From Myxacorys chilensis ATA2-1-KO14 (GTDB lineage Bacteria > Cyanobacteriota > Cyanobacteriia > Leptolyngbyales > Leptolyngbyaceae), in the NCBI GenBank assembly GCA_019359275.1, contig JAHHHP010000005.1, forward strand, positions 62,001 to 126,000: 64,000 nt of DNA, written 5' to 3'. Made by a program: the position numbers and the translations under genes. Each line of letters opens with the position of its first letter. Positions within the stretch are counted from its first letter, which is position 1. Positions 36,609-45,982 of the stretch are shown here, piece by piece. The notes beneath the pieces are model-generated. The model was not told where the DNA came from. It made no database searches and saw only the letters and a program-made list of their open reading frames with translations.

Positions 36609-36683
36609 TACCATTATCCTGACGTATGATGCAGCATCCACAACGTTCAAAAAAGTGCAACAGTGCTCAAGATAGATACTTCA
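36609..36683 (+). repeat. Direct repeat, right copy
   Basis: Second copy of the segment at 34672-34745. It sits just upstream of the DUF1622 gene and carries no complete gene. It begins ACCATTATCCTGA as in the left copy. Confidence 0.85.
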
Positions 36684-36752
36684 TTACCCCAGTCTTTCTA
36701 AAGTATCAGTATCCTTGAGTCTTAGATGCTTCACAACTATGACTAAACAAGT

Positions 36753-37250
36753 ATGGCGAAACCAGATCCTTCACGGGATGACCTCATTAATTTGCTGCTT
36801 CCTTTAGCGTTGATTTTAGGTTTAGCATTGCTGCTTAGTTTAGATGCGGGCCAACTAAATCAAGAGGCACCAGATACTCAACTAGAGGAGTGGCTGAGGG
36901 TGATTGTAGGTTACTTAGCGGGTGGCGCAGAAATTGCAGCAGCTTTAGTGATCGGAGTCGCTGTTATTCGAGGAATTATTGCTTATTTCCGTCAAGCGTT
37001 TTCACATCGGCATTCGCTGGATTCGACAGAGGTAATTCGGCTACAGCTTGGGCGAGTTTTGGCTTTAGGGTTGGAGTTTAGCGTTGCCAGTGACATTCTT
37101 AGAACTGCCGTTGCACCCACTCGACAGGATATTTTGAATTTAGGCGCGATCGTACTCCTTCGGACTCTGCTCAACTATTTTCTAGAGCGTGAGATTCAGC
37201 AGGGAGAGCGGAAGCGAGCCTCTGAACGTTCTTCACCGGAGGCAGAATAA
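36753..37250 (+). CDS. DUF1622 membrane protein
   Basis: A 165-residue inner-membrane protein with three to four helices (LALILGLALLLSLD, GGAEIAAALVIGVAVI, IVLLRTLLNYFLE). RLQLGRVLALGLEFSVASDI followed by TLLNYFLEREI is typical of the DUF1622 family, whose function is unknown. Its stop overlaps the next ATG by one base, so it is coupled to the HPP-family gene. Confidence 0.85.
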   Translation: MAKPDPSRDDLINLLLPLALILGLALLLSLDAGQLNQEAPDTQLEEWLRVIVGYLAGGAEIAAALVIGVAVIRGIIAYFRQAFSHRHSLDSTEVIRLQLGRVLALGLEFSVASDILRTAVAPTRQDILNLGAIVLLRTLLNYFLEREIQQGERKRASERSSPEAE

Positions 37251-37771
37251 TGGGTCGTCGTCGTCGTTCTAGCTTAAAGTCAATAGAAGGTGCAAATCGC
37301 ACGATAAGACGCCGGTTAGATCGCAAAGGAGAACTGATGTTAGCGACAGTTCCAACGATCACGGTACTGATTGTTCTAGCATTGGTAGAAGTATTGAGCC
37401 GTCAACGTCTTTTATTTGCATCGCTTGCTTCTAGCGCATTTCTAATCTATCTTGATCCCCAGCATGGCACCAATCAAGTCCGAACGTTAACCTTAGCTCA
37501 AATGTTGGCCGCCACGATTGGGTTTATCACCCATCTCATCTTTGGTGATGGCTACTTGTCCGGTGGCATTTCAATGGTCACAATGATTGTGTTAATGATT
37601 GTGTTTGATATTATGCATCCTCCAGCCGTATCCACGTCTTTAAGTTTCGCACTTAAAGCAGGGAACGAAAGTAACTTAGTGCTGTTTGGCTTAGCGTTGG
37701 CAATTACAGCAACTTTGGTGTTATTGGAGCGATTTGCGCTATGGTTGATTGCCCGATACGAATCCCATTAA
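37250..37771 (+). CDS. HPP-family membrane protein
   Basis: A 173-residue protein with four predicted helices and the family signature in DIMHPPAVSTSLSFA. The N-terminus is strongly basic (MGRRRRSS). A cyanobacterial HPP protein has been linked to nitrite transport, but whether this one does that is unknown. It is translationally coupled to the DUF1622 gene upstream, suggesting a joint membrane complex. Confidence 0.85.
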   Translation: MGRRRRSSLKSIEGANRTIRRRLDRKGELMLATVPTITVLIVLALVEVLSRQRLLFASLASSAFLIYLDPQHGTNQVRTLTLAQMLAATIGFITHLIFGDGYLSGGISMVTMIVLMIVFDIMHPPAVSTSLSFALKAGNESNLVLFGLALAITATLVLLERFALWLIARYESH

Positions 37772-37889
37772 TCGGATGGTGATCATTGAATGATTACCAC
37801 ATTACATTTGTCCTCATCTCCAGCGCCTCTCTCCATGCCAAAGAGAGGCACTAAATTTTTTCACTGCTGAAAAACCGATTAAATTGTAG

Positions 37890-38861
37890 TCACTCCAATC
37901 GCACCGTTAAGGTTCGAGTTTGGGTTTCGTGGGGTTGAAGTATCGCAGCGGTTCCCTGTTGACAAGCGGTTTCTAAGTCATAAGGCATGGTCGTGCATGG
38001 CTCTAAAATTAATACATAGCGATCGCACCAACCGCCATAGCTTTGAAACACCCAAACGTAAGGAAAATCGGCTGTGTCAAATCGGAATTTCAGTGTCGAT
38101 CTCAGCGGAGTTGTGCCGTTCTCCAATCGTGGCTTAGAAATGCCACATTCACCCACGGCTAATTCTGAACTGTAAAAGAATTCTTGAAGCTGCGACGATC
38201 GCGCTTGGGTGTGCTGCACATTCACTTCGTTTCCGTTTGCATCTAAGGCTGTTGGAAACTGAGTTTTGCCGTCGCGTCCAATGATGCGGCTAAAGTCGAG
38301 AACTACAGGTTCGATTAGACAATTCGGCAGCAGAATTTCGTCGTCGGGTTCAATCGCGATCGCGGCATGGTGCTTAAACAAAAACGGAATCTCTTGATCT
38401 GACTGATTTTGAAAGCTGTAGGTCAGGGTAAATTCTGGCTTTGTTGGGTGAAGTTGAATCCTTTTTTTGACGTGTACCGGAACCGTCTGACACATCAGCT
38501 CAAGATGCAAGTCAAAAGGCATATGCGATTTTACAGCCCAAGCCTGCGACCAAAACTCACCATGATCGATTAGTTGATATTCCCGAAATTCGCCTTCCAC
38601 ATCGTTTGGAAATATCTCGTCCCAACCGCCAGTCCAATTCTCATCAAAGGAGGCTCCAAGGGGTAGGGTTCTATGCGACTCGTCATAATCGGGCGGATGC
38701 CAAAGCCAATTCTGCCCTGTTTTCTTATCGTGCACTTGATCGATCCGCCCTCCTAAATCGGGGCGCACAAACAGTTGAAGCTCAGGATTCTCTAAACTGA
38801 TGGACTCAGAATATTTCTGAGTGGATTCTAAACCTTGTCGCAATGCTTGACCCTCATACAC
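37890..38861 (-). CDS. Aldose 1-epimerase-like protein
   Basis: A 323-residue protein of the galactose-mutarotase fold (VRPDLGGRIDQVHDKKTGQ, ENWTGGWDEIFPND, HHAAIAIEPDDE, and late LILEPCTTMP). Aldose 1-epimerases interconvert sugar anomers, but the family includes many uncharacterised members and the catalytic His/Glu pair cannot be assigned with certainty. The start is GTG 38861. A partial copy with its upstream flank lies at 35950-36570, so this is the intact parent of a duplication. Confidence 0.82.
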   Translation of the reverse strand: MYEGQALRQGLESTQKYSESISLENPELQLFVRPDLGGRIDQVHDKKTGQNWLWHPPDYDESHRTLPLGASFDENWTGGWDEIFPNDVEGEFREYQLIDHGEFWSQAWAVKSHMPFDLHLELMCQTVPVHVKKRIQLHPTKPEFTLTYSFQNQSDQEIPFLFKHHAAIAIEPDDEILLPNCLIEPVVLDFSRIIGRDGKTQFPTALDANGNEVNVQHTQARSSQLQEFFYSSELAVGECGISKPRLENGTTPLRSTLKFRFDTADFPYVWVFQSYGGWCDRYVLILEPCTTMPYDLETACQQGTAAILQPHETQTRTLTVRLE

Positions 38862-39123
38862 CGTGGTAAGAATTCTACTGCGACGTAAATATAGCTAACG
38901 TCTACCTAACGGTATGCGCCCTAAACCGAAAATTCATACCAGAAGCGGATTGGGCTTCCTTCAGAACAAGCCTCGTCTACAGGGATAACAGATGCCTCCG
39001 GGAAGGCTTCGCAAGTAGCAGCCCTGCTGAGACTAATCCGGTCGTCATCCGTTATCTGATCTGCTGCCAACGAGAAACCTTTGCGTAAGTCCTACCGTAT
39101 TGATACTCTACATCGCGTTACAC
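38862..39123. other. Intergenic stretch upstream of the epimerase-like gene
   Basis: The first 70 bases (TTCTACTGCGAC, TAACGTCT) match the flank at 36490-36560, so the promoter region was duplicated too. No gene seen. Confidence 0.5.
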
Positions 39124-39173
39124 AGCCTGACTCACATAGCCCGACTCACATAGTCCGACTCACACAGTCTGCA
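39124..39173 (-). repeat. 14-bp tandem repeats across a stop codon
   Basis: Units AGCCTGACTCACAT (39124-39137), AGCCCGACTCACAT (39138-39151), AGTCCGACTCACAC (39152-39165), then AGTCTGCA. The stop codon of the leftward kinase gene (39146-39148) lies in the second unit, so the C-terminal residues derive from the repeat. Confidence 0.85.
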
Positions 39174-40858
39174 CTCTCTAACCCGAGATCAGAACTGCAA
39201 ACTTTAGCTAGTCTCATCGCCTCTACATCTTCTTTCCAAATCGGCAGGCTGACGGTGAATGTTGCGCCTTGCCCTTCACCTGCACTCGTCGCCTCGACCT
39301 GACCCCCATTCAGTTCCACCAAATGACGCACGATCGCAAGCCCTAACCCTAACCCCCCAAATTGGCGAGTCATACTACTATCGACCTGGCGAAATTGATC
39401 GAAAATAATCGGCAAAAACTCTGAGCTAATGCCAATGCCCGTATCCACAACCTGAATTTGAACATGTTCTGAGGTTCGAGGAACCAGAGACGGAGGGCGA
39501 ATTGAATTTTGCAAATTAAGAGGCATAGAGTCGGGCTGACGCTTAAGGCGAATCTCTACTTTCCCCGATTCAGGCGTAAATTTGATCGCGTTTGAGAGTA
39601 AATTGCCAATCACTTGCTGCAACCGTGCCGGATCGCCCCACACTTGACCTCCTGGCGTATCTAACACAGCGGTTAACTGGATCGATTTTGCCTCTGCTGA
39701 TGGACGAACCGCTTGCAGAGCGTTACTGATAATCGCTTCTAAATTAACTAGCCCAAATTTGAGGTGGAGTTTTCCTTGAATAATTTTAGAGATATCTAAA
39801 ATTTCCTCGACCATGCTGGCTTGAGCGGCGGCATTGCGCTCAATGGTTTCTAAGGCGCGATCGCGGGCTTCCGCATCAAAGGAGCGCGATCGTAAGAGGC
39901 GCGACCAGCCCAGCACAGCATTAAGAGGAGTCCGCAACTCGTGAGAGAGAATTGCTAGAAATTCATCTTTTAAGCGGTTAGAAGATTCTGCCTCCTGACG
40001 CGCGAGTTGCTCTTGTACCATCTGAACCCGGGCAAGTTCAGCTTGCTTACGGGCAGTGATATCTTCTAGCGTTCCGACATAGCCGAGGAGTTGACCCTCC
40101 GCTGATAGCATGGGAGCCGAGCTAACATGTACCCAGCCGATCGTGCCATACGCCAACTCAACCCGAAACTCATCGGAGTACTCGCCGCCATCGTTTAGAT
40201 GAGCTTGCCAGCTTGAAATGGCGCGATCGCGATCGCTCGGATGAACAGACTGAAGCCAGGACGTATCGATGCGTTCTCCAATCGAGAGACAGCAAATCGC
40301 CTGACATCGCGGATTAGTATACGTGCAGTGTCCCTCGGGATCGGTGACAAAGATGCCGACGGGCGAACAGGTACTCAACGAGCGAAAGCGTTCTTCACTC
40401 CTCCGCAATTCGGTGTTGACCGCGATCAGTTGGGCCGCTTGATGCTTCAATGCCTCAGATTTTTTGAACAGATCGACGAAAACAGCGACTTTGGAGAGAA
40501 GAACGGAAGGGTCAACTGGTTTTTGAAGATAATCGACCGCACCGCAAGCGTAGCCCTGAAACATTTTCTGGTCGCTATTGAGTGCCGTCAGAAAAATAAT
40601 GGGGGTTTGACGCGATTTAGGGCGACGACGAATCAGTTCAGCGGTTTCAAGCCCATCGATCCCAGGCATCTGCACATCCATGAGAATGACGGCAAACTCT
40701 TGATGCAGGAGCGATCGCAGTACCTCTTCTCCCGATCTTGCTCGAACCAAAATCACATCTAAATGCTCTAAAATGGCTTCTAAAGCAAGAAGGTTTTCTG
40801 GCTGATCGTCCACGAGCAAAATTTTAACTTTCGACTGCGACTCCATATGCGTTTTCAT
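39146..40858 (-). CDS. Receiver-PAS-histidine kinase
   Basis: A 570-residue soluble hybrid kinase. An N-terminal receiver (ILLVDDQPENLLALEAIL, phospho-Asp in VILMDVQMPGIDG, Lys in YLQKPVDP) is followed by a coiled linker, a PAS domain with PAC motif (FVTDPEGHCTYTN to GTLEDITARKQAE), then HisKA (LSHELRTPLNAVLGWSRLL) and HATPase (NLLSNAIKFTP, DTGIG, GLGLGLAIV). All catalytic motifs are intact. A receiver at the front suggests it is itself controlled by another kinase. Signal unknown. Confidence 0.92.
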   Translation of the reverse strand: MKTHMESQSKVKILLVDDQPENLLALEAILEHLDVILVRARSGEEVLRSLLHQEFAVILMDVQMPGIDGLETAELIRRRPKSRQTPIIFLTALNSDQKMFQGYACGAVDYLQKPVDPSVLLSKVAVFVDLFKKSEALKHQAAQLIAVNTELRRSEERFRSLSTCSPVGIFVTDPEGHCTYTNPRCQAICCLSIGERIDTSWLQSVHPSDRDRAISSWQAHLNDGGEYSDEFRVELAYGTIGWVHVSSAPMLSAEGQLLGYVGTLEDITARKQAELARVQMVQEQLARQEAESSNRLKDEFLAILSHELRTPLNAVLGWSRLLRSRSFDAEARDRALETIERNAAAQASMVEEILDISKIIQGKLHLKFGLVNLEAIISNALQAVRPSAEAKSIQLTAVLDTPGGQVWGDPARLQQVIGNLLSNAIKFTPESGKVEIRLKRQPDSMPLNLQNSIRPPSLVPRTSEHVQIQVVDTGIGISSEFLPIIFDQFRQVDSSMTRQFGGLGLGLAIVRHLVELNGGQVEATSAGEGQGATFTVSLPIWKEDVEAMRLAKVCSSDLGLESADCVSRTM

Positions 40859-41290
40859 CGAGAGAACTAAAGTGTCCTATGAGAACGGGGGAGCTAAACC
40901 CGTGTTGCCTTATACTTGATAAGCTTTAGCAACGCGTTATGCCTAGCCGTCTATGTTAGTGCCCTGGGGGGAGAATCGTCTCTAGCTGAAGTAGGAGATA
41001 TTGTTTTAATTGCTCCCACCAAATGCACTGGAACCATAGTATCCAAAATTAAATTAATGGACTTTTTTTTTGATATTTCGTTGCTTCAATCTAAGTAAAT
41101 ATTCTAGGTGTTCGGCGGTAGCACAACCGATTGAAGTTGTGTCATAAATAATAATTAAACTGCTGAATTTGACGTAGCAATCAGTTGTTAAAACTAAAAA
41201 CTTAGTATTCGTAGTAGCTGGCGAAGTTATTCACAGATTGATTCTAGTTTTGGTAACTAGAGTATTGCAGCTTTACTTTTCAGAGCGGAT
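40859..41290. other. Intergenic stretch before trm1
   Basis: AT-rich, about 430 bases. A 60-codon frame at 40916-41098 has no family resemblance. Bases near 41015-41075 resemble 5041-5095. No tRNA fold was seen. Confidence 0.4.
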
Positions 41291-41305
41291 GAGGAGGATT
41301 TTGAG

Positions 41306-42457
41306 ATTAAACATTACGAATCGCAAGTCAAGGATTACATCACCGAAGGCAAAGCAGAGATTCAGATCGGCAACTCGTTCTATCGATCGCAGAGCGCTAT
41401 TTCAAGAGATTTAGGAGTCTTAGCGGCTGAGGTTTATCGACAGAGACAGGCTCGTTTAAGAGTGCTAGATGTAATGTCAGGATGCGGTATCCGTGCCCTC
41501 CGCTATGCCTTAGAAAGCCACGCCGACTGGGTATGGGCAAATGACGGCAATCCAGATGTAGGCGAGGTTTTGCAGCACAACTTAGCACAATTGGCATTGC
41601 CAAGCCACACAGGAACGCTGTCCTCGACGCGCTACCAGATCACTCATCAAGAGGCAAACCGTCTTTTACTCGGGTGCTACTACCGCCAAGATTTTTACGA
41701 CTTGGTGGATTTAGATTGCTTTGGTTCTCCAGCACCGTATTTGAGCGCAAGTCTAGGAGCAGTCGCGATCGGAGGATTACTTTATCTCACCAGCACCGAT
41801 GGACGAACTGCAACTGGACATGCTCCTCAAAACTGCTTATCTGATTATGGAGCGTATGTGCGCGTCCACCCAGCAGGACACGAACAAGGATTGAGGCTCC
41901 TAATTGGTCACGTTCAACAACTCGCCGCGACCAACGGCTTTGGAGTGGAACCCATTTTTTCGTTCTTTAAAGGACAAATCTATCGAGGCATGGTGCGCTT
42001 GGTAGCGCGATCGTGCCTAACGCCCCAAAATTACGGCTACTTAGGATACTGCCATCACTGCGGCAACTACCGCGCGATCGCATGGCGAGAGTTAGGACGA
42101 GCGGTATGTCCTCACGATGCTCAACCGATGGTAGTCACAGGCCCGATTTGGCTGGGTCAACTGCACGATGTGGAGTATCTCCAAGCCTGCATTGCCCTTG
42201 CCGAAGCTTGGAATTGGAAGTCGCAAGCTCGACTGATGCGGCTGATGCAGACCGAAACAGATCTGCCGCCTTACTTTTATCTGTTAGGTGAAATTGGGCG
42301 GCGCGGCCAGATCGATATTCCGAAACGAGCCTCGCTGACGCAAATTTTGCAAGACTGGGGTTATCGCGTCAGTTCGACTCATATTCATCCTGATGCGATT
42401 AAGACCGATGCAAATTTGCAGACCTGCGTTCGAGCCGCGAAATCCATTAGTGCTTGA
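41306..42457 (+). CDS. trm1: tRNA guanine-26 N2-dimethyltransferase, probable ATT start
   Basis: Trm1 methylates guanosine 26 of tRNA. The body is clear: LDVMSGCGIRALRYALES (SAM motif I), DLDCFGSPAPYLSAS (catalytic region), YGAYVRVHPAGHEQGLR, and a zinc-ribbon-like CHHCGNY. The conserved N-terminus (ITEGKAEIQIGNSFYRSQ, RDLGVLAAEVYR) is in the same frame but lies before the first usual start, GTG 41462. In the open part there is no ATG, GTG or TTG. AGGAGG (41292-41297) lies 8 bases before ATT 41306, giving 383 residues, the family's normal length. The alternative is a frameshifted start. Confidence 0.85.
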   Translation: MKHYESQVKDYITEGKAEIQIGNSFYRSQSAISRDLGVLAAEVYRQRQARLRVLDVMSGCGIRALRYALESHADWVWANDGNPDVGEVLQHNLAQLALPSHTGTLSSTRYQITHQEANRLLLGCYYRQDFYDLVDLDCFGSPAPYLSASLGAVAIGGLLYLTSTDGRTATGHAPQNCLSDYGAYVRVHPAGHEQGLRLLIGHVQQLAATNGFGVEPIFSFFKGQIYRGMVRLVARSCLTPQNYGYLGYCHHCGNYRAIAWRELGRAVCPHDAQPMVVTGPIWLGQLHDVEYLQACIALAEAWNWKSQARLMRLMQTETDLPPYFYLLGEIGRRGQIDIPKRASLTQILQDWGYRVSSTHIHPDAIKTDANLQTCVRAAKSISA

Positions 42458-42533
42458 AAGGTGTTACTTGAAAGCAATCCAACAGACTTCGCGGAGCCAA
42501 CTCAAACGGAGCTTGGTAAAGCCGATCGCACCC

Positions 42534-44372
42534 TTACGAATTGGCTCGCATCAACCGCACCTTCGCAGACTCTAACTGAGGGCTAGGATCGACCGTCACC
42601 CACGTTGAGCCATTTCGCTGCCGCGCTTCATAGTGAAGATGCGGGCCTGTCGAAACGCCAGTGCTACCAACCCGTCCAATCACCGCGCCCGGTTCTACCT
42701 TTTGTCCAGGGTTCACAAAAATCTCGGAAAGATGAGCATACATCGTGTCTTGCTTGCCGTTTTGGTGTTCCACCACGATCGCTAGTCCATATCCGCCTAA
42801 CCGATCGGCAATGGCAACTTTTCCTTGACGGGTCGCCAGAATCGGAGTGCCCTGCGCTGCGCCCAGATCGATGCCAGAATGAAATCGCTTGACCCGCGTG
42901 ACAGGATGAGTGCGCCAACCGTAGCTCGATGTGACTGGAACAGGGGCAGGTAGAGGATACACGACTTCACCTGCGGGATCGCTGATCTGACCAGACTTAG
43001 GAAGATTAGGGTTGTACGCTAGATTCGTTGAGGACGGATTCGTTGAGGACGGATTGACAACGGCATAATCACCATCACTCGACCCAACAAACTTATCGAA
43101 GCGAACTGCTTTGGAGTTTGGCGGGGTTAATTGCGGTGTCTTCGGCTCGTTTCTAAAGAGAGATTGCTTCGACTTCACTGGACTCTGAGGCAGATTTCTC
43201 GATTGAACGATGATCGGAACTCGGTCAATCTCTGGAACCGCCACTGGAATTTGAGTGATCACAGGAGCCTGAGCAACGGTCTGAACGACATGAGGTTTAG
43301 CTTGAGAGGATTTGGCTTGAGGCAGTTTAGCTTGAGCGGGTTTGACAATAACTGGAGCTTTAGCAACCTGCGTTGGTTTAGAAAGCGGACTCGTGGCTTG
43401 CATCGAGCCAATCGTTTCTAACACCTGCGATCGCACCTCAGAAGCAATTTCCGGGTCTTGTAGAGTTTTTCTGGCTTGCTCAAATTGCTGTCGAGCGGCA
43501 AATTGGTAGGCACGAGCAATCAGGGCTTCTTGCCGCTTTGCTTGTTTCGCAGCCTTGTCTTTCACCACAATCTCGGCTAACCGCTGTTCTAGCAGCTTTT
43601 GTTGCTGCACAAGTGCCGGGTTCGCAAGTCGCTGAGCGGACTGCTCTTGTGAGTTTTTCGGTTGATCCAAATTCTTTTGATCGATTTGCTGACCTAAATT
43701 TTGTTGACCCGCATCAGGAGTAGCTGGCGTGGCTCTCTCAGCAGTTGACTTGTTTAAGAGCTTCTCAACCGCAATCCGCTGATTCTTTACCTCCTTCTTC
43801 GGCTGAACTTCAGTTGCAGGTTGGGTCTTGAGGATCACTGGTTCGACGGAAACAGGTAAAACGGTTTGAGTAGGAACAATAATGTCTTTCGAGGAGGATA
43901 TTTTTTTAGGCGTAGATGAAGGAGTTGAAGTCGTAGTTGCTACTTTTGTCGAAACTATCCCTTTTGATGACGATATCGATTTCACCGTTTGAGAACGGCT
44001 AAGCGAAGTAGCCTGTGCTTTAAAGACGGGTTTCGGGGCGGCGGCTTGAGAGGTATTTGGTGCTTTAGAAATGGGTTTCGGGGCAGCGGCTTGAGAAGGG
44101 GGCAAAGTTCTAGAAGGCGTTGCAGGAACTGTACGAGGGGCAGGCGTCGAGATAATGACTGGAGTCTGAATCGGAATAGGACTCGCAGAGATTAATGGAA
44201 CTGAGATCGATTCCGGAATCGCGATCGCAGGCGTTGGATCTACCTTTGGGTTTGCCTGAGGAAGCGGCGCTTTCTGCTGAGTAACCGCGATCGCTTCTAC
44301 AGGCTTGTCGTTGGCAAGTTGGGCATCTTGAACAGATTGCAATGCCAAGATTGAGGGAACTAGCTCTAACAT
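42534..44372 (-). CDS. M23-family peptidase with long low-complexity spacer
   Basis: A 612-residue envelope protein. Residues 1-500 are Pro/Ala/Ser/Gln-rich with a charged helical stretch in the middle (LLEQRLAEIVVKDKAAKQAK). The C-terminal LytM/M23 domain holds the zinc ligands in HSGIDLGAAQ and HLHYEARQ, so it should cut peptidoglycan cross-links or stems. Internal duplications include NPSSTNPSSTN (a perfect 15-bp DNA repeat at 43022-43051) and SQAAAPKP repeated 15 residues apart. No clear signal peptide at this start; the true start may be different. Confidence 0.85.
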   Translation of the reverse strand: MLELVPSILALQSVQDAQLANDKPVEAIAVTQQKAPLPQANPKVDPTPAIAIPESISVPLISASPIPIQTPVIISTPAPRTVPATPSRTLPPSQAAAPKPISKAPNTSQAAAPKPVFKAQATSLSRSQTVKSISSSKGIVSTKVATTTSTPSSTPKKISSSKDIIVPTQTVLPVSVEPVILKTQPATEVQPKKEVKNQRIAVEKLLNKSTAERATPATPDAGQQNLGQQIDQKNLDQPKNSQEQSAQRLANPALVQQQKLLEQRLAEIVVKDKAAKQAKRQEALIARAYQFAARQQFEQARKTLQDPEIASEVRSQVLETIGSMQATSPLSKPTQVAKAPVIVKPAQAKLPQAKSSQAKPHVVQTVAQAPVITQIPVAVPEIDRVPIIVQSRNLPQSPVKSKQSLFRNEPKTPQLTPPNSKAVRFDKFVGSSDGDYAVVNPSSTNPSSTNLAYNPNLPKSGQISDPAGEVVYPLPAPVPVTSSYGWRTHPVTRVKRFHSGIDLGAAQGTPILATRQGKVAIADRLGGYGLAIVVEHQNGKQDTMYAHLSEIFVNPGQKVEPGAVIGRVGSTGVSTGPHLHYEARQRNGSTWVTVDPSPQLESAKVRLMRANS

Positions 44373-44773
44373 CGTAGTCCTAGCGAGGGAGGGACATCCA
44401 GCTAGTACACTTCTCTACGTAGATTTCAGGATGAAATAATCTGCCTATATAAAGAGATCGCCTTTCTTCATAGAAACTTTATGAATGGAATAGGGTTTCC
44501 TCAGAACTAATACAGGCATCCAGTTGGCAGCAGATGTTGTAACGGATGTAGCGGATGTAGGATTCACGCACTCGTCCCCTCGATTCTTCAAGCTTGAGGG
44601 AGCTAGAAATGGAACTCTCCAAATTGGCAAATTGGAGGCAACGCCAATTGCGCAATCGGAATTAATCCTTCTACTGTTCCTCTACTACATCAAGTCAACT
44701 TGCGCGATCGCAACCTAGACGGAACTGTCATAGATTCAGTCGTTTCGGCTACATCCGCTACCAATCAATCCTC
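44373..44773. other. Intergenic stretch, nothing clear
   Basis: About 400 bases between two leftward genes. A short GGATGTA repeat occurs near 44540-44560. No gene, tRNA or terminator recognised. Confidence 0.4.
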
Positions 44774-45982
44774 TTACTGGCAAAACCGCTCAACGCAGCG
44801 CACAAACATCTCAACCCCCATGCCCAATGCCGTTTCATCGAAGTCGAACCGGGGGTGGTGGTGAGGAAAGTCGAGCCCCTTCTGAGCGTTGGCAGACCCC
44901 AAAAAGAAATAGCAGCCTGGGATTTCTTGCAAGAAAAATGACATGTCTTCGCCGCCCATGGTTTGACAATTGGGGACAACACCGAGCGGTGACTCAATCA
45001 CAGTTTCTGCAACCGACCGAACCAGATTCGCGATCGCGCCGTCATTGATCACCGGCGGATAGAGCGACTGATAGCTCAAGTCATAGTTTGCGCCGTGGCT
45101 TTGGCAAATTCCAGCAATAAGTTGCTCAATCCGTCGCTCAAAATACCCCGCATAATTTGAGTTGAAATAGCGTACCGTTCCACTCAAATGGGCCGTATCT
45201 GCAATCACATTAAGAGCGGTTCCAGCATGGAATTTGCCTACCGTGACGACTGCCGACTCAATCGGGTCAATATTGCGCGCCACGATTGTTTGCAGCGCAT
45301 TTACTACTTGGGATGCCACCACAATTGAATCGATCGTCTGCTGAGGAATCGCGCCATGTCCGCCTTTACCTAAAATGGTGCAGTGAAAGGTTTCTACGGC
45401 TGCCATTAGTGCCCCCGCCCTCACTCCGGCTGTGCCCAGAGGTAGGTTATTCCACAGGTGGAGTCCTACGATCGCGTCTACGTCAGGATTCTTTAAGACG
45501 CCAGCCTCAATCATCGGTTTCGCTCCGCCCGGACCTTCTTCTGCGGGCTGAAAGATGATTTTTACCGTCCCTGCAAAATCACGATGATGGGCGAGATAGT
45601 AAGCTGTGCCGAGCGCGATCGTCACATGTCCATCGTGTCCGCAAGCGTGCATTTTGCCGTCGTGCTGAGACTTGTAGGGCACATCATTTTCTTCCTGAAC
45701 CGGCAAAGCGTCCATGTCGGCTCGAATCGCCAGCACGCGACCAGGACGGTTGCCCTCAAGGGTTGCGACAATTCCCGTTTGGGCAATTTCAGTTTGGTGA
45801 GGAATACCCCAGTCTTGAAGCTTTTGGGCGATAAAGTCGGCCGTTAGTTTTTCGGTAAAACCAAGTTCTGGACGCTGGTGGAGGGTTCTACGCCACGTCA
45901 CCAACTGGGGCTGGAGTGATCGGATCTCTAGGCGAATGCGTGATAAATGAGCCGAAACGGAACTCAGACTGGTAGAAGACAT
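44774..45982 (-). CDS. M20-family amidohydrolase
   Basis: A 402-residue metallo-amidohydrolase of the hippurate hydrolase / IAA-amino-acid hydrolase type. Metal-binding and catalytic segments are intact: HACGHDGHVTIALG, AEEGPGGAKPMIEAG, GLHLWNNLPLGTAG and late TMGGEDMSFF. The enzyme removes acyl groups from N-acyl amino acids. ATG 45982 is chosen because the family starts soon before the LRIEI helix; the 37 codons upstream match nothing. The physiological substrate is unknown. Confidence 0.92.
   Translation of the reverse strand: MSSTSLSSVSAHLSRIRLEIRSLQPQLVTWRRTLHQRPELGFTEKLTADFIAQKLQDWGIPHQTEIAQTGIVATLEGNRPGRVLAIRADMDALPVQEENDVPYKSQHDGKMHACGHDGHVTIALGTAYYLAHHRDFAGTVKIIFQPAEEGPGGAKPMIEAGVLKNPDVDAIVGLHLWNNLPLGTAGVRAGALMAAVETFHCTILGKGGHGAIPQQTIDSIVVASQVVNALQTIVARNIDPIESAVVTVGKFHAGTALNVIADTAHLSGTVRYFNSNYAGYFERRIEQLIAGICQSHGANYDLSYQSLYPPVINDGAIANLVRSVAETVIESPLGVVPNCQTMGGEDMSFFLQEIPGCYFFLGSANAQKGLDFPHHHPRFDFDETALGMGVEMFVRCVERFCQ

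Noticed and set aside
38980..39025. Third copy of the palindromic element (CCTCCGGGAAGGCTTCGC)
   Set aside because: It has a similar palindromic style but does not share the core with copies A and B.
40916..41098. 60-codon frame before trm1
   Set aside because: Low-complexity AT-rich end and no family resemblance.
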